From CAYSPU01 sp964432995 (lineage in GTDB: Bacteria > Verrucomicrobiota > Verrucomicrobiia > Limisphaerales > JAHDYP01), in contig CAYSPU010000096.1 of NCBI GenBank assembly GCA_964432995.1, positions 1 to 19,442 on the forward strand: a stretch of 19,442 nt of DNA, read 5' to 3'. Position 1 is the stretch's first letter. Every line of letters begins with the position of its first letter. Both the position numbers and the translations under genes were made by a program. The notes beneath the pieces were generated by a model, which saw nothing but the letters and a program-made list of their open reading frames with translations, had not been told where the DNA came from and did no database searches. Shown here one piece after another: positions 1-8,039 of this stretch.

Positions 1-50
1 GTCGACAGCACACGGCTCCCCAGCGGGTCGTAGGTCTGTGTCCAGATCAT
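1..50 (-). CDS. Possible 5' part of a YD/RHS-repeat-like reading frame, cut by the window edge
   Basis: Read on the minus strand, the first bases give an open frame that starts at an ATG (base 50) and runs off the left edge. The stretch includes the peptide WTQTYDPLGSRVLS, which resembles a YD (RHS-type) repeat, where Tyr-Asp is followed by a short Gly-containing turn. The same frame stays open upstream to a TAG at 108-110, and those extra codons also look repeat-like (RPLLQTEN). This may therefore be a remnant of a longer gene cut off by the repeat DNA to its right. Only about 17 codons from the ATG are visible, so this is a weak call based on one motif. Confidence 0.22.
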   Translation of the reverse strand, partial: MIWTQTYDPLGSRVLS

Positions 51-133
51 GGCGTTCTCCGTCTGCAGGAGCGGTCGATCCCGCACAAAACCGACCCCCC
101 CCTCCCGCTATTCGTCCCTACGCAAAGACCCGC

Positions 134-243
134 AACCACGGATGGACACAGATGGACACGGATTCAGGCCGGCGTTTCCGCCATGCCCGGGAGAGGAACG
201 TCTGGCACATCGCGACTCTCTCCCATCCGTGTGCATCTGGTTT
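134..243. repeat. Short inverted-repeat element downstream of the hydrogenase operon
   Basis: Positions 134-164 hold a quasi-periodic tract in which the word GGATGGACACA/GATGGACACGGAT repeats. Bases 149-163 (CAGATGGACACGGAT) match the reverse complement of bases 225-239 at 14 of 15 positions, with a 61-base spacer. From memory, tracts of this kind recur between genes in many environmental bacterial genomes, including PVC members. No coding function is apparent. The rest of bases 51-290 has no recognisable gene and no convincing terminator. Confidence 0.45.
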
Positions 244-290
244 CCTTCAAGACGGGTGACTCCCCATCGCAGTCGCCACGCCGTGGTTCG

Positions 291-827
291 TCAGACCTTG
301 TCCACCTTCTCGTACACCACCAACTCGCCCGCGCCCTTGAGTTCACCCGGGTGGTAACGCGGAATGGGAAACTCGAGCTGCTTGAATTTGACGGGGGAGG
401 TCTTCTTGCTGACCAGTCCCACCGCCACGGCGACTCCGTAAATGATCGCTTCCGGACGCGGCGGGCAACCGGGGATGTAGTAGTTGACCGGCACGAGTTT
501 CTCCACCGGGCCGAGGACGCTGTAGCTGTCGAACCACACCCCGCCGCCGCAGGCGCAGGAGCCGATGGCGAAGACGAGCTTGGGGGCGGGCATGGCTTCG
601 TAGGCGCGCTGGAGGGCGCGCCCGGTCGAGCGCATCGCCGGGCCCTGACAGAGCATGACGTCCGCGTGGCGCGGCGAGCCCACCAACCGGATCCCGAAAC
701 GCTCGGCATCGTAGTAGGGGGTCAGGGCGTTCAGGACCTCGATGTCGCAGCCGTTACAGCCGCCGCTGTTGGCATGGTAAACCCAGAGCGACCGTCCGAA
801 CATTCTTTGACAGAGCTCTTTCAGCAT
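291..827 (-). CDS. hycG: Group 4 [NiFe]-hydrogenase small subunit (HycG/HyfI/NuoB-like)
   Basis: This 178-residue protein is the small subunit that carries the proximal [4Fe-4S] cluster and passes electrons to the [NiFe] large subunit on the cytoplasmic face of the membrane. The NuoB-type cysteines are all present: C24 and C27 (GGCNGCD), C91 (GSCACGGG) and C121 (PGCPPRPEAI). It has no Tat signal and only this one cluster motif, as in HycG and NuoB and unlike the larger small subunits of uptake hydrogenases. The start is the ATG at 827, which gives the usual HycG N-terminus. The same frame is open far upstream, but that part is antisense-frame noise inside the neighbouring genes. It lies 35 bases after the ferredoxin gene and is the last gene of the run. 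No clear Shine-Dalgarno sequence precedes it. Confidence 0.93.
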   Translation of the reverse strand: MLKELCQRMFGRSLWVYHANSGGCNGCDIEVLNALTPYYDAERFGIRLVGSPRHADVMLCQGPAMRSTGRALQRAYEAMPAPKLVFAIGSCACGGGVWFDSYSVLGPVEKLVPVNYYIPGCPPRPEAIIYGVAVAVGLVSKKTSPVKFKQLEFPIPRYHPGELKGAGELVVYEKVDKV

Positions 828-862
828 AGGCCGGGGTTCGTGGGGCGGGGTGGTTCGCCAAC

Positions 863-1387
863 TCAGTCGAGTTCGATCTTGAGGTCGTCGACGACAGCGT
901 CCTCCGCCAGGTAGGCTTGGGAACGGTAGACCCAGCGTTCCTGGGCGAAGTCGTCGAACCGGTAGCCTTTCAGCTTGAGTTGCTCGAGCACGGTCGGCTC
1001 TTTGAAGCAGCGGCCACAGCGTTGACAGGTGCTCATGAACAGCTCGATCTCCTGTCCGACGTCCCCGATGCGATCCGTGGCGTTCTCGAACTCGTGACTC
1101 ATGGTGATGGCCTTCTCGGGACAGACATCCGCGCACCGCCCGCAGTAGGTGCAGCGGCGTCCGAGATACCGGATCACACGGATTTCCTGGCAGAGATCGC
1201 GAACGAGAATCTCCCGCGCCGGGCAGTTGTTGGCGCAACCGGCGCAGCCGATGCACTTGGCGGCGTCGAAGATGGGGCGCCCGCGAAAGCGCGGCGGGAC
1301 CGGACTCGGGGCGGCAGGGTAGGGGAGTGTGACCTTGCCCGCCCGCAGGCAAATCGCGGCTTCCTGGATTTTGCTGAAGAAGGACAT
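863..1387 (-). CDS. hycF: Hydrogenase ferredoxin-like subunit with two [4Fe-4S] clusters (HycF/HyfH/NuoI-like)
   Basis: This 174-residue polyferredoxin should relay electrons along the peripheral arm to HycG. Two classical CxxCxxCxxxC motifs are visible: C45/C48/C51/C55 (CIGCAGCANNC) and C79/C82/C85/C89 (CTYCGRCADVC). The N-terminus (MSFFSKIQEA, then RFRGRP before the first motif) matches the HycF layout. A third cysteine group, C121/C124/C127 (CQRCGRC), sits in the C-terminal part at roughly the place where E. coli HycF also has extra cysteines. The gene begins 24 bases after hycD. No strong ribosome site is seen, so coupled translation is likely. The C-terminus ends in an acidic stretch (VVDDLKIELD). 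Confidence 0.92.
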   Translation of the reverse strand: MSFFSKIQEAAICLRAGKVTLPYPAAPSPVPPRFRGRPIFDAAKCIGCAGCANNCPAREILVRDLCQEIRVIRYLGRRCTYCGRCADVCPEKAITMSHEFENATDRIGDVGQEIELFMSTCQRCGRCFKEPTVLEQLKLKGYRFDDFAQERWVYRSQAYLAEDAVVDDLKIELD

Positions 1388-1411
1388 GGGGGTGGCGGTG
1401 ATGAGAGTCGT

Positions 1412-2338
1412 TCAGTAGCCGAATGCCGCCAGCAACAGGGCGAGCAGCGCGATGCCGAGCCAGGCGCCGAAGAACCGGATGGCCTGGTCGATCCGGTAAC
1501 GCGCGTGCGTGGCGGCGATGACGGTCGCCAGCAGGACCAGGAGCCCCACCTTGCCCCAGAAGACCAGCCAGCCCAACGGGAAGGGCAACGTCGCCCCCCA
1601 CGGCAGAAAGAGATTCACGAACAGCGCGCTGTAGAGAACCAGCTTGGCCATGCGCGCGTGTTTGAACAACGCCAGCTTCGGCCCCGAGTACTCGACCATG
1701 GGCCCGTCCATCAGCTCTGTTTCCGCCTCGGCGATGTCGAACGGCGCGCGTTGCAGAAACGCCTGGAAAGCGAGCAACAGCAGCACGAAAAGGATCAGCC
1801 CGGAGAACGGGAAGTAGGTGGACGCATACACTCCGCCCGCGAGGACGGTGTCGATGCGCAGCGACTGGGTGTGGAGCGAGCTGACGAGGAGGGCGACCAC
1901 CAGGAGCGGTTCCAGGGTGATCACGGTCATCATCTCGCGGCTCATCCCCAGCAGCGAAAAGGTCGAACCCGCCGCCAGCCCCGCCAGCAACGTGCAAACG
2001 CTGGACAGCGTCAGCAGGTAGACCAGCAGGAGAACGTCGCCCACGCCGTTCAACGGCGCGCCATACCCCAGCGGGAGAAGCCCGGCGATGGTGAGCGTCG
2101 TGGCCAGGCTCAGGTAGACCGCGAAACGCTGCATCCCGGGCGATTCGCCGGATTCGAGGTCTTCCTTGCCGAGGAGTTTGAGCAAGTCGTAGTAGGGCTG
2201 ACAGAGCGGCGGCCCCTGGCGCGACTGGATGCGGGCGGTCACTTTGCGGAGCACGCCTTCGAAGGCCGGCGCCAGCAACAGCACCAGAAAGGCGTTCGCC
2301 AACCCGCCGAGCAGTGCCAGTAGAAGATCGGAATTCAT
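1412..2338 (-). CDS. hycD: Hydrogenase membrane anchor subunit (HycD/HyfC/NuoH-like)
   Basis: This 308-residue, very hydrophobic protein corresponds to the NuoH-type subunit. That subunit anchors the hydrogenase module in the membrane and couples the redox arm to the ion-translocating subunits. Conserved family stretches are visible: a cytoplasmic loop near residues 36-60 (ARIQSRQGP, then PYYDLLKLLGKED), GMSREMMTV near 131-139, and the acidic loop PFDIAEAETEL with GPMVEYSG at 199-219. The length is normal for HycD. The ATG at 2338 lies 6 bases after the hycE stop, so the two are probably translated together. Confidence 0.93.
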   Translation of the reverse strand: MNSDLLLALLGGLANAFLVLLLAPAFEGVLRKVTARIQSRQGPPLCQPYYDLLKLLGKEDLESGESPGMQRFAVYLSLATTLTIAGLLPLGYGAPLNGVGDVLLLVYLLTLSSVCTLLAGLAAGSTFSLLGMSREMMTVITLEPLLVVALLVSSLHTQSLRIDTVLAGGVYASTYFPFSGLILFVLLLLAFQAFLQRAPFDIAEAETELMDGPMVEYSGPKLALFKHARMAKLVLYSALFVNLFLPWGATLPFPLGWLVFWGKVGLLVLLATVIAATHARYRIDQAIRFFGAWLGIALLALLLAAFGY

Positions 2339-2344
2339 GGCGGC

Positions 2345-4120
2345 TCAGGTCGTGGTGGCCGGAGGTTGGCCGCGCCAGCGCAGCTCCACCGGGGGTGCGG
2401 ACGGGCCTGCGGCCTGACCCTGACCCCCAGCGACGCTTCCGGCGTCGGCCCGCCGGTCCCGGCCGGAGCGGATCAACTCCTCGGCCGTGCAGACCCGGCT
2501 CCGGCCGGAGCGGAGGTCGATCAGCTCGAAGCGGTCCGTGCACGAAAAGCAGGGATCGATGCTCGCCAGGGAGATCGTCATGTCCGCCAGTTGCTGGTCC
2601 TTGATCATGGCGGGAACGCCCTGCAGATTCTGATACGTCGGCGCCCGCACCCGCCACCGCCGCGGACGATTCTGCTCCCCGGAGATCACGAAATGATGGG
2701 ACTCGCCACGGGGCGCTTCCACGGAAGAAAGCCCGATGCGGTCGACCGGCAGCTCGCCGGGAAGCTCCGCCTGCAGCGGACCGACGGGGAGTTTCTCGAG
2801 GCATTGACGCAAGATGCGGATGGACTCGAAGACCTCCTGGGCGCGCACGAGCAACCGGCTCCAGACGTCGCCGTCCGTCTCGGTGATGACCTCGAACTCC
2901 ACCCGGTCATAGGCGGCGTAGGGGTGGTCGCGCCGGGCGTCGATATCAACTCCCGCGGCCCGGGCGACGGGGCCGATGAGACCGAACTCCTTGACCAGGG
3001 CGCGATTGGCGATCCCGACGCCGGCGGTGCGCCGCTGCAGGTTCCGGTCGTTGCGGACGGCCACGACGACGTCGTTCCACTCGGTCTCCAGGCGATCGAG
3101 CGCGTGCTGGAAGGCGGTCTTGTGGTCGGGCGTGATGTCCCAGCGCACCCCGCCGATCAGGCAAAGGGCGTAGGTCTTGCGGTTGCCGCTGATCTGTTCG
3201 GCGAGCCACATGAACGGTTCGCGGATCCGGAAACACTGCATGAACATTGTGTCGAAGCCCACCACGTGTCCGGCGAGGCCGACCCAGAGCAGGTGACTGT
3301 GGAGGCGCTCGAGTTCGAGCATGATGGTGCGGATGAACTCGGCGCGCGGCGTGGGACACAGCCCGATGGCCTGCTCCACGGCCTGCGCGTAGGCCACGTT
3401 GTGCACGCAACCGCAGATGCCGCAGATCCGCTCCGCCAGCATCGGGATGTCGTTGTAACTGAGGACGGACTCCGCCAGCTTCTCGATGCCCCGGTGCACC
3501 ATGAAACCGCGATACTCGCAGCCGCGAACCACTTCGCCGTCGAGGTACAACCGAAAATGCTCGGGCTCGTCCAACGTCGGATGAAACGGGCCAAACGGGA
3601 CCACGGTGCAACCCTCCGGCGGATCGTCAAAAACGAACTCCCGGTTCTCGTCGTAGTCCGCCGGGTTGTGGTTCCACGGGACGTCCTTTCGCAGCGGGTG
3701 CACGCCCTCCGGCCAACCGTCGGGCAACACCAGGCGTTTCGGGAAGCGATGGCCCACCGGTTCGATCCCCACCAGGTCCCGAAACTCGCGCTCGGCCCAG
3801 CCCGCGGCCGGAATCAGGTCCGCCACACTGTCCACCGCCGGGTGGTCCGGGGGCAGATGGATCAGGATGCTGCACAACAGTTCCTCGCGGTCGAAGGCGA
3901 AGTTGTGCGCCACGAGGAACCGGCCGGAGTAGGGGCGATCGTCGGCCCCAATGCTGATGACGTAGCGCGCGTCCAGGTCGCGGAACAGGTAGCGGCACAC
4001 ATCCCGCACCGCTCCGGGAACGATGTGAACGTAGAGCCGCCGCTCGCTCGGCAGGTCGGCACGAATCAGCGCCGGTCCGAAGCGGGCCTTCAACTGCTGG
4101 AATCGTTCGCGTGCGCCCAT
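2345..4120 (-). CDS. hycE: Group 4 [NiFe]-hydrogenase large subunit, NuoC-NuoD fusion (HycE/HyfG-like)
   Basis: This 591-residue catalytic subunit reduces protons or oxidises H2 at a [NiFe](CN)2CO site. Residues 1-165 resemble NuoC/HycE N-terminal domains. From about 175 onward it is the NuoD-like large subunit. Both metal-binding motifs are intact: RICGICGCVH (231-240) supplies C233 and C236, and DPCFSCTDR (522-530) supplies C524 and C527. E. coli HycE has DPCYSCTDR at the same place and is cut just after that Arg. The same cut here (after R530) would release a 61-residue tail, longer than in E. coli (about 32), rich in Arg, Gly, Ala and Pro. The HycI-type protease in the same operon supports this maturation. 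The start at 4120 lies 5 bases after the preceding stop. Confidence 0.96.
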   Translation of the reverse strand: MGARERFQQLKARFGPALIRADLPSERRLYVHIVPGAVRDVCRYLFRDLDARYVISIGADDRPYSGRFLVAHNFAFDREELLCSILIHLPPDHPAVDSVADLIPAAGWAEREFRDLVGIEPVGHRFPKRLVLPDGWPEGVHPLRKDVPWNHNPADYDENREFVFDDPPEGCTVVPFGPFHPTLDEPEHFRLYLDGEVVRGCEYRGFMVHRGIEKLAESVLSYNDIPMLAERICGICGCVHNVAYAQAVEQAIGLCPTPRAEFIRTIMLELERLHSHLLWVGLAGHVVGFDTMFMQCFRIREPFMWLAEQISGNRKTYALCLIGGVRWDITPDHKTAFQHALDRLETEWNDVVVAVRNDRNLQRRTAGVGIANRALVKEFGLIGPVARAAGVDIDARRDHPYAAYDRVEFEVITETDGDVWSRLLVRAQEVFESIRILRQCLEKLPVGPLQAELPGELPVDRIGLSSVEAPRGESHHFVISGEQNRPRRWRVRAPTYQNLQGVPAMIKDQQLADMTISLASIDPCFSCTDRFELIDLRSGRSRVCTAEELIRSGRDRRADAGSVAGGQGQAAGPSAPPVELRWRGQPPATTT

Positions 4121-4125
4121 GGTGC

Positions 4126-6093
4126 TCAGACGTCCGAAGGTGACTGGGGTTGCATGACGCCGCTCGGCAGCGTCGTCTTCGAGGGCGAGGTCCGCGGCAC
4201 CGTCGCGGGGGCGTTCTTCGGGCCGAGAACCCGGAGCCAGCTCTTGAGGGCTCCATAATAATGACGGGCGGCGTAGGGGGCTCCCTCATGTCGATGCGCG
4301 TAGCCGCACAACCACGGCCGCACCACCCGTCGCCGGGAACCGCCCCACGAAGCCAGCGCGGCCGCCAGGACAAACAGGAGCAGCATCAGGCCCACCACGA
4401 ACAGCGGGGTCAGCGTGGTATGGCCGCCAGAGAGCGTGATCCCCGTCCACCAGCCGCCCTCGAACTGCAGGGCGTCCGCCAACAGCAGGGCCAATCCCTG
4501 GCGACTCTGGTCGAGAGCCGCCTGGATTCCGAGGAAAGCCGCCCCGGGGAAGAGGCCGAGGAACACGCAGAGACCGGCCGGCAGCAGTTGCGCCACCAGC
4601 ATCGAGGCGGGGACCTCGCGCGGCGTGTGCGGCGCCGCTTCCGGGTGCGATCGCGCCAGGAACGCGGCCCCAAAGTACTGGACAAAGACCGCGAGGGTGA
4701 GGGCGCTGGTGAGGACGGCCAGGGCGGAACAGGCCGGCAGCCAGTGAATCCAGCCCGCGGTCGGCAGCGTGGCCGCCACCAGGCACCACTTGCTCGCAAA
4801 CCCGTTCGTCAACGGCACCCCCGCAATGGACAACGACGCCAGCAGCGCGGCGACTCCCGTCCCGGGCATGTACCGCATGGCGCCGCCCAGGCGGTTCAGG
4901 TCCTGCGTCCCCGTCCGGTACCAAAGCGATCCGGCGGTCAGGAACAGCAGGCTCTTGAACAGGCCGTGATTGACCGTGTGGAAGATGGCGGCCAGCAAGG
5001 CCAACGATGCCAACCCCAGCCCGCGGTTCTCGGGCAGGCCGAGCAGCGCCAGACAGGCGCCAATCGCCAGCAGGATGTAACCGCCCTGTCCAATGCTCGA
5101 CCAGGCCAGCAGCCGCTTCGTCTGCTCCTGGAACATGGCCCGCAGCGTCCCCAGGAACAGCGTGACCGTCCCCAGCACCGCCAGCGCCAAACCCCACTCG
5201 GCCGCCGGAAAGAACTCGCGGGCTTCCTCCGGGACCAGCCACAGGAAGTAGCGCAGCAACCCGTAGACTCCCGTCTTGATCATGACGCCGGAGAGCATCG
5301 CGCTGACCGGGGAGGGCGCCGCGGGATGCGCGTCCGGCAGCCAGATCGCGCCAAACGGCCACATCCCCAGCTTGATGCCGAACCCGGTGAGAAACAGGGC
5401 GAACGCCACGGCCACCCGCACTCCGTCCGTTTGCAGCAGCATCGGCAGATGGTGGCTCACCGCGTCGAAGTCGCCCCGGACCAGTTCCTCGCCGGCGGCG
5501 GTGGTGGCGGGCGCTCCAACCAGGAGGGCGGCCCCCAGCAGCGTGAGCGCGCACGCCAACTGCATCATCCACAGATAGCGGCTCGCCGCGCGGGCGTGGG
5601 CCGGATTCGCGGCCTCAAACCGGATCAGGGTGTAGCCCGGCAGCGTCATCAGTTGCCAGAAAATGAAAAAGAACCAGAGCATGTCCGTCGTGCTCACCAG
5701 TCCGTACATCGCCGCCACGAACAGCAGGAAATTCGCGTAATACCGGCCCGCTGAATACGGTGCGTAGGCCTGGGTTTGGAGGTAGGCGGGCGAATACAGC
5801 GCCGCCAGGAAGGCCACCGTGGCGATCAACGCCAGAAACACCGCGCTCAGGCCGTCCACGTACAGGCGCAGCGCAAACCCCAATTGCGGGACGCTCAGGA
5901 ACGTCGCCGCCGGGCCGGGGCCGTGCACCAGCACCTGCGCGGCCGCCGCCCAGATGGCCGCGCTGGTCAACGCCACCACGCCAAACGAAATCCAACCCAC
6001 CCATCGCCGCAAGCGCCCGGCAAACCAGACCGTCGTCGCTCCTGCCAGGCAGAACAACATGGCCCAACCAACAATGTGCGAGGGAGACGTCAT
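4126..6093 (-). CDS. Antiporter-like proton-translocating membrane subunit, second tandem copy (HycC/HyfB/NuoL family)
   Basis: This 655-residue polytopic membrane protein of the Proton_antipo_M family should form part of the ion-translocating arm of the hydrogenase. Family features are visible: K241 in GFGIKLGMWPFG, PDAHPAAPSPVSAMLSG followed by MIKTGVYGLLRY with K273, and the NGFASKW motif with its Lys. The TM5 site that is normally Glu (WExM in NuoM) is Gln here (FWQLMTLPGY, Q147). The protein is clearly paralogous to the gene just upstream and shares long identical stretches with it (LGFALRLYVDGLSAVFLAL, YGLVSTTDM). Its C-terminus carries a cysteine-containing motif (CGY, then PYAARHYYGALK) followed by a polar tail. 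Its ATG overlaps the upstream stop by 4 bases (ATGA, 6090-6093). Confidence 0.93.
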   Translation of the reverse strand: MTSPSHIVGWAMLFCLAGATTVWFAGRLRRWVGWISFGVVALTSAAIWAAAAQVLVHGPGPAATFLSVPQLGFALRLYVDGLSAVFLALIATVAFLAALYSPAYLQTQAYAPYSAGRYYANFLLFVAAMYGLVSTTDMLWFFFIFWQLMTLPGYTLIRFEAANPAHARAASRYLWMMQLACALTLLGAALLVGAPATTAAGEELVRGDFDAVSHHLPMLLQTDGVRVAVAFALFLTGFGIKLGMWPFGAIWLPDAHPAAPSPVSAMLSGVMIKTGVYGLLRYFLWLVPEEAREFFPAAEWGLALAVLGTVTLFLGTLRAMFQEQTKRLLAWSSIGQGGYILLAIGACLALLGLPENRGLGLASLALLAAIFHTVNHGLFKSLLFLTAGSLWYRTGTQDLNRLGGAMRYMPGTGVAALLASLSIAGVPLTNGFASKWCLVAATLPTAGWIHWLPACSALAVLTSALTLAVFVQYFGAAFLARSHPEAAPHTPREVPASMLVAQLLPAGLCVFLGLFPGAAFLGIQAALDQSRQGLALLLADALQFEGGWWTGITLSGGHTTLTPLFVVGLMLLLFVLAAALASWGGSRRRVVRPWLCGYAHRHEGAPYAARHYYGALKSWLRVLGPKNAPATVPRTSPSKTTLPSGVMQPQSPSDV

Positions 6094-8039
6094 GGTTTCT
6101 TGGTGGCGCTCGCGGCCGGAGCAGGCGCCGCAGACTGGGCGCCGCTACTGGTGTCGGAAGCGGCCGGGACCCGCGGCGCGGTTCCGACAACGCGCTTGAG
6201 TTCCCCGTAGTAATGGTGCGCCGAGTAGGGAGGCGTGTTGGCGTCCGTTACGTATCCGCACTGCCAGCGGGGGACGCGGCGGGTGCCGGCGCGGCCCAGC
6301 CGGTAAAGAACCGCGGCCACCAGAAGCGCCAACCCCAGCAGCACGCAGAGCGCCAGTGGCCAGAGCAGGGCTTGGCCGGGCAGCCAGGCAAGGCCCGCGA
6401 GCGGAGCGGTGTTGGCGGGCAGGGCGTCGGCGAGCACACTGCCGAGACCCTGGTGGCTGGCGTGGAGCGCCCGGCCGAGGAACCCGTAGCCGAGGGCGGG
6501 CAGGATCCCCAGCACGAGACAGAGGGCCGCCAGAAACACCTGGGGAATCAACATCGCGCCCCCCACTTCCCGCAGCGGTTCCGTCGGCCGCGGCGTCGCG
6601 CGGCCTGGGGCCAGAAAGCTGGCCCCGAAGAACTTGAGGAACGACGCCAGGGTCAGCGCGCTGGTGAGGATCGCGACCACCGTGCACACCGGCAGGTAGG
6701 CGACGTAGTCGCCGCCACGCACGCCGGTCACGTAGAGCGTCCATTTGCTCGCAAAGCCGTTCAAGGGCGGCACGCCGGCGATGGCGAAGGCCGCCAGGAG
6801 CGCCGTGACGCCGGTGATCGGCAGGTGGCGGAACCAGCCGCCCAGCCGGTTCAAGTCCTGGGTTCCCGACCGGAAGAGCAGGGTGCCGGCATTCAGGAAC
6901 AACAGCCCTTTGAAAATCCCATGATTCACCGTGTGGAACAACGCCGCGAACAGGGCCAGACCCGCCAGCGGCGCGGCTCCCGGCCCGGCCTCCAGCAGGG
7001 CGAGCGCGCTGCCGATCCCGAGCAGGATGTAGCCGATCTGCCCGATGCTGTGGAAGGCCAGCAGCCGCTTCGTTTGCTCCTGCCGCAAGGCCTCCCACGT
7101 CCCCAGCAGCAGAGTGATCGTTCCCAGCCCGGCGATGAGGAAACCCCAGGCCGCGAGCGGAAAGCTGTCACGCCCCTCCGCCGGCACCAGCCAGAGAAAA
7201 TACCGGAGCAACCCGTACACCCCCGTCTTGATCATCACGCCGGACAGCATGGCGCTGATCGGCGAAGGCGCCGCCGGATGCGCCGCCGGCAGCCAGACCA
7301 CGCCAAAGGGCCACATCCCCATCTTGATGCCGAAGCCCAGGAGAAAGAGCGCAAACGCCAGCGTGGATAACCCGGGGCGCGCCAGCAACAACTCCGTCAG
7401 CCGCGGGCTCACGGTGTCGAAGTCGTACGCCAAACGCCCCCGCGCGTCCGACATCTCCGCGCCGCCCGTCGCCAGAATCGCCGCCCCCACCATCGTCGCC
7501 GCGCACGCCAACTGCATCATCCAGAGATAGCGGTTGGCCGCCTGCACATTCTCGCGCCGCCGATGCTCGAACCGGATCAACGCGTAGCCCGGCAGCGTCA
7601 TCAACTGCCAGAAGATGAAGAAAAACCACATCATGTCCGTCGTGCTCACCAGGCCATACATGGCCGACAGAAAGACCAGGAAATGCGGATAGTAGCGGCC
7701 CACGCCGTATTCCGCGTAGTGATCCATGTAGGTGACGGAGTAGAGCGCCGCGGGAACGGCGATCAGCGCGGCCAACGCCAAAAACACCGCGCTCAACCCG
7801 TCCACATAGAGGCGCAGGGCAAAACCCAGCTTGGGAAACGGCATGAAGGTCGCCCCGGACCCGGGTCCGTGGGTGAGCACGTGAACCACGGCCACGCCAA
7901 CCAGCACCGCCGACATCAGGGTGACCGCGAGATTGAGCAGACCCGCCACGCGCCGCCATCGCGCGCACAACAGCGTGGCCACGGCCCCGCCCAGGCAGAG
8001 CAGGATCGCCGCCAGCACGCTGATTTCCGGTGAGTTCAT
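6090..8039 (-). CDS. Antiporter-like proton-translocating membrane subunit, first tandem copy (HycC/HyfB/NuoL family)
   Basis: This 649-residue polytopic membrane protein is the upstream member of a tandem pair. It has the Proton_antipo_M core: K239 in GFGIKMGMWPFG, PAAHPAAPSPISAMLSG, K271 in MIKTGVYGLLRY, EQTKRLLAFHSIGQIGY, and NGFASKW with K432. As in its paralogue, the canonical TM5 Glu is Gln (FWQLMTLPGY, Q145), and PFH of the usual PFHxWLP motif is PFG. The C-terminal segment (WQCGY, then PPYSAHHYYGELK) matches the sister protein and ends in an Ala/Pro/Ser-rich tail. It overlaps hycI by ATGA (8036-8039). The FHL-1 complex of E. coli has one such subunit and Hyf has three; this operon has two. 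Confidence 0.93.
   Translation of the reverse strand: MNSPEISVLAAILLCLGGAVATLLCARWRRVAGLLNLAVTLMSAVLVGVAVVHVLTHGPGSGATFMPFPKLGFALRLYVDGLSAVFLALAALIAVPAALYSVTYMDHYAEYGVGRYYPHFLVFLSAMYGLVSTTDMMWFFFIFWQLMTLPGYALIRFEHRRRENVQAANRYLWMMQLACAATMVGAAILATGGAEMSDARGRLAYDFDTVSPRLTELLLARPGLSTLAFALFLLGFGIKMGMWPFGVVWLPAAHPAAPSPISAMLSGVMIKTGVYGLLRYFLWLVPAEGRDSFPLAAWGFLIAGLGTITLLLGTWEALRQEQTKRLLAFHSIGQIGYILLGIGSALALLEAGPGAAPLAGLALFAALFHTVNHGIFKGLLFLNAGTLLFRSGTQDLNRLGGWFRHLPITGVTALLAAFAIAGVPPLNGFASKWTLYVTGVRGGDYVAYLPVCTVVAILTSALTLASFLKFFGASFLAPGRATPRPTEPLREVGGAMLIPQVFLAALCLVLGILPALGYGFLGRALHASHQGLGSVLADALPANTAPLAGLAWLPGQALLWPLALCVLLGLALLVAAVLYRLGRAGTRRVPRWQCGYVTDANTPPYSAHHYYGELKRVVGTAPRVPAASDTSSGAQSAAPAPAASATKKP

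Noticed and set aside
1..6. GTCGAC (SalI site) exactly at the window start as a cloning junction
   Set aside because: A single 6-base site in high-GC DNA is expected by chance, and nothing else suggests a vector junction.
255..290. Rho-independent terminator after hycG
   Set aside because: Only a 5-base palindrome (CCACGCCGTGG) is visible, with no T-run following it on the minus strand.
828..2804. N-terminal extension of the HycG frame up to 2804
   Set aside because: The frame is merely open. The HycG-like sequence starts at 827, and the upstream part overlaps hycF, hycD and hycE in another frame.
917..7370. Long open frames on the plus strand opposite the hydrogenase genes (for example 917-2323, 2366-4258, 4150-5754, 5760-7370)
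   Set aside because: Their products are Arg/Gln/Gly/His-rich with no family motif, and they lie opposite genes with clear conserved motifs. This is the usual antisense openness of high-GC DNA.
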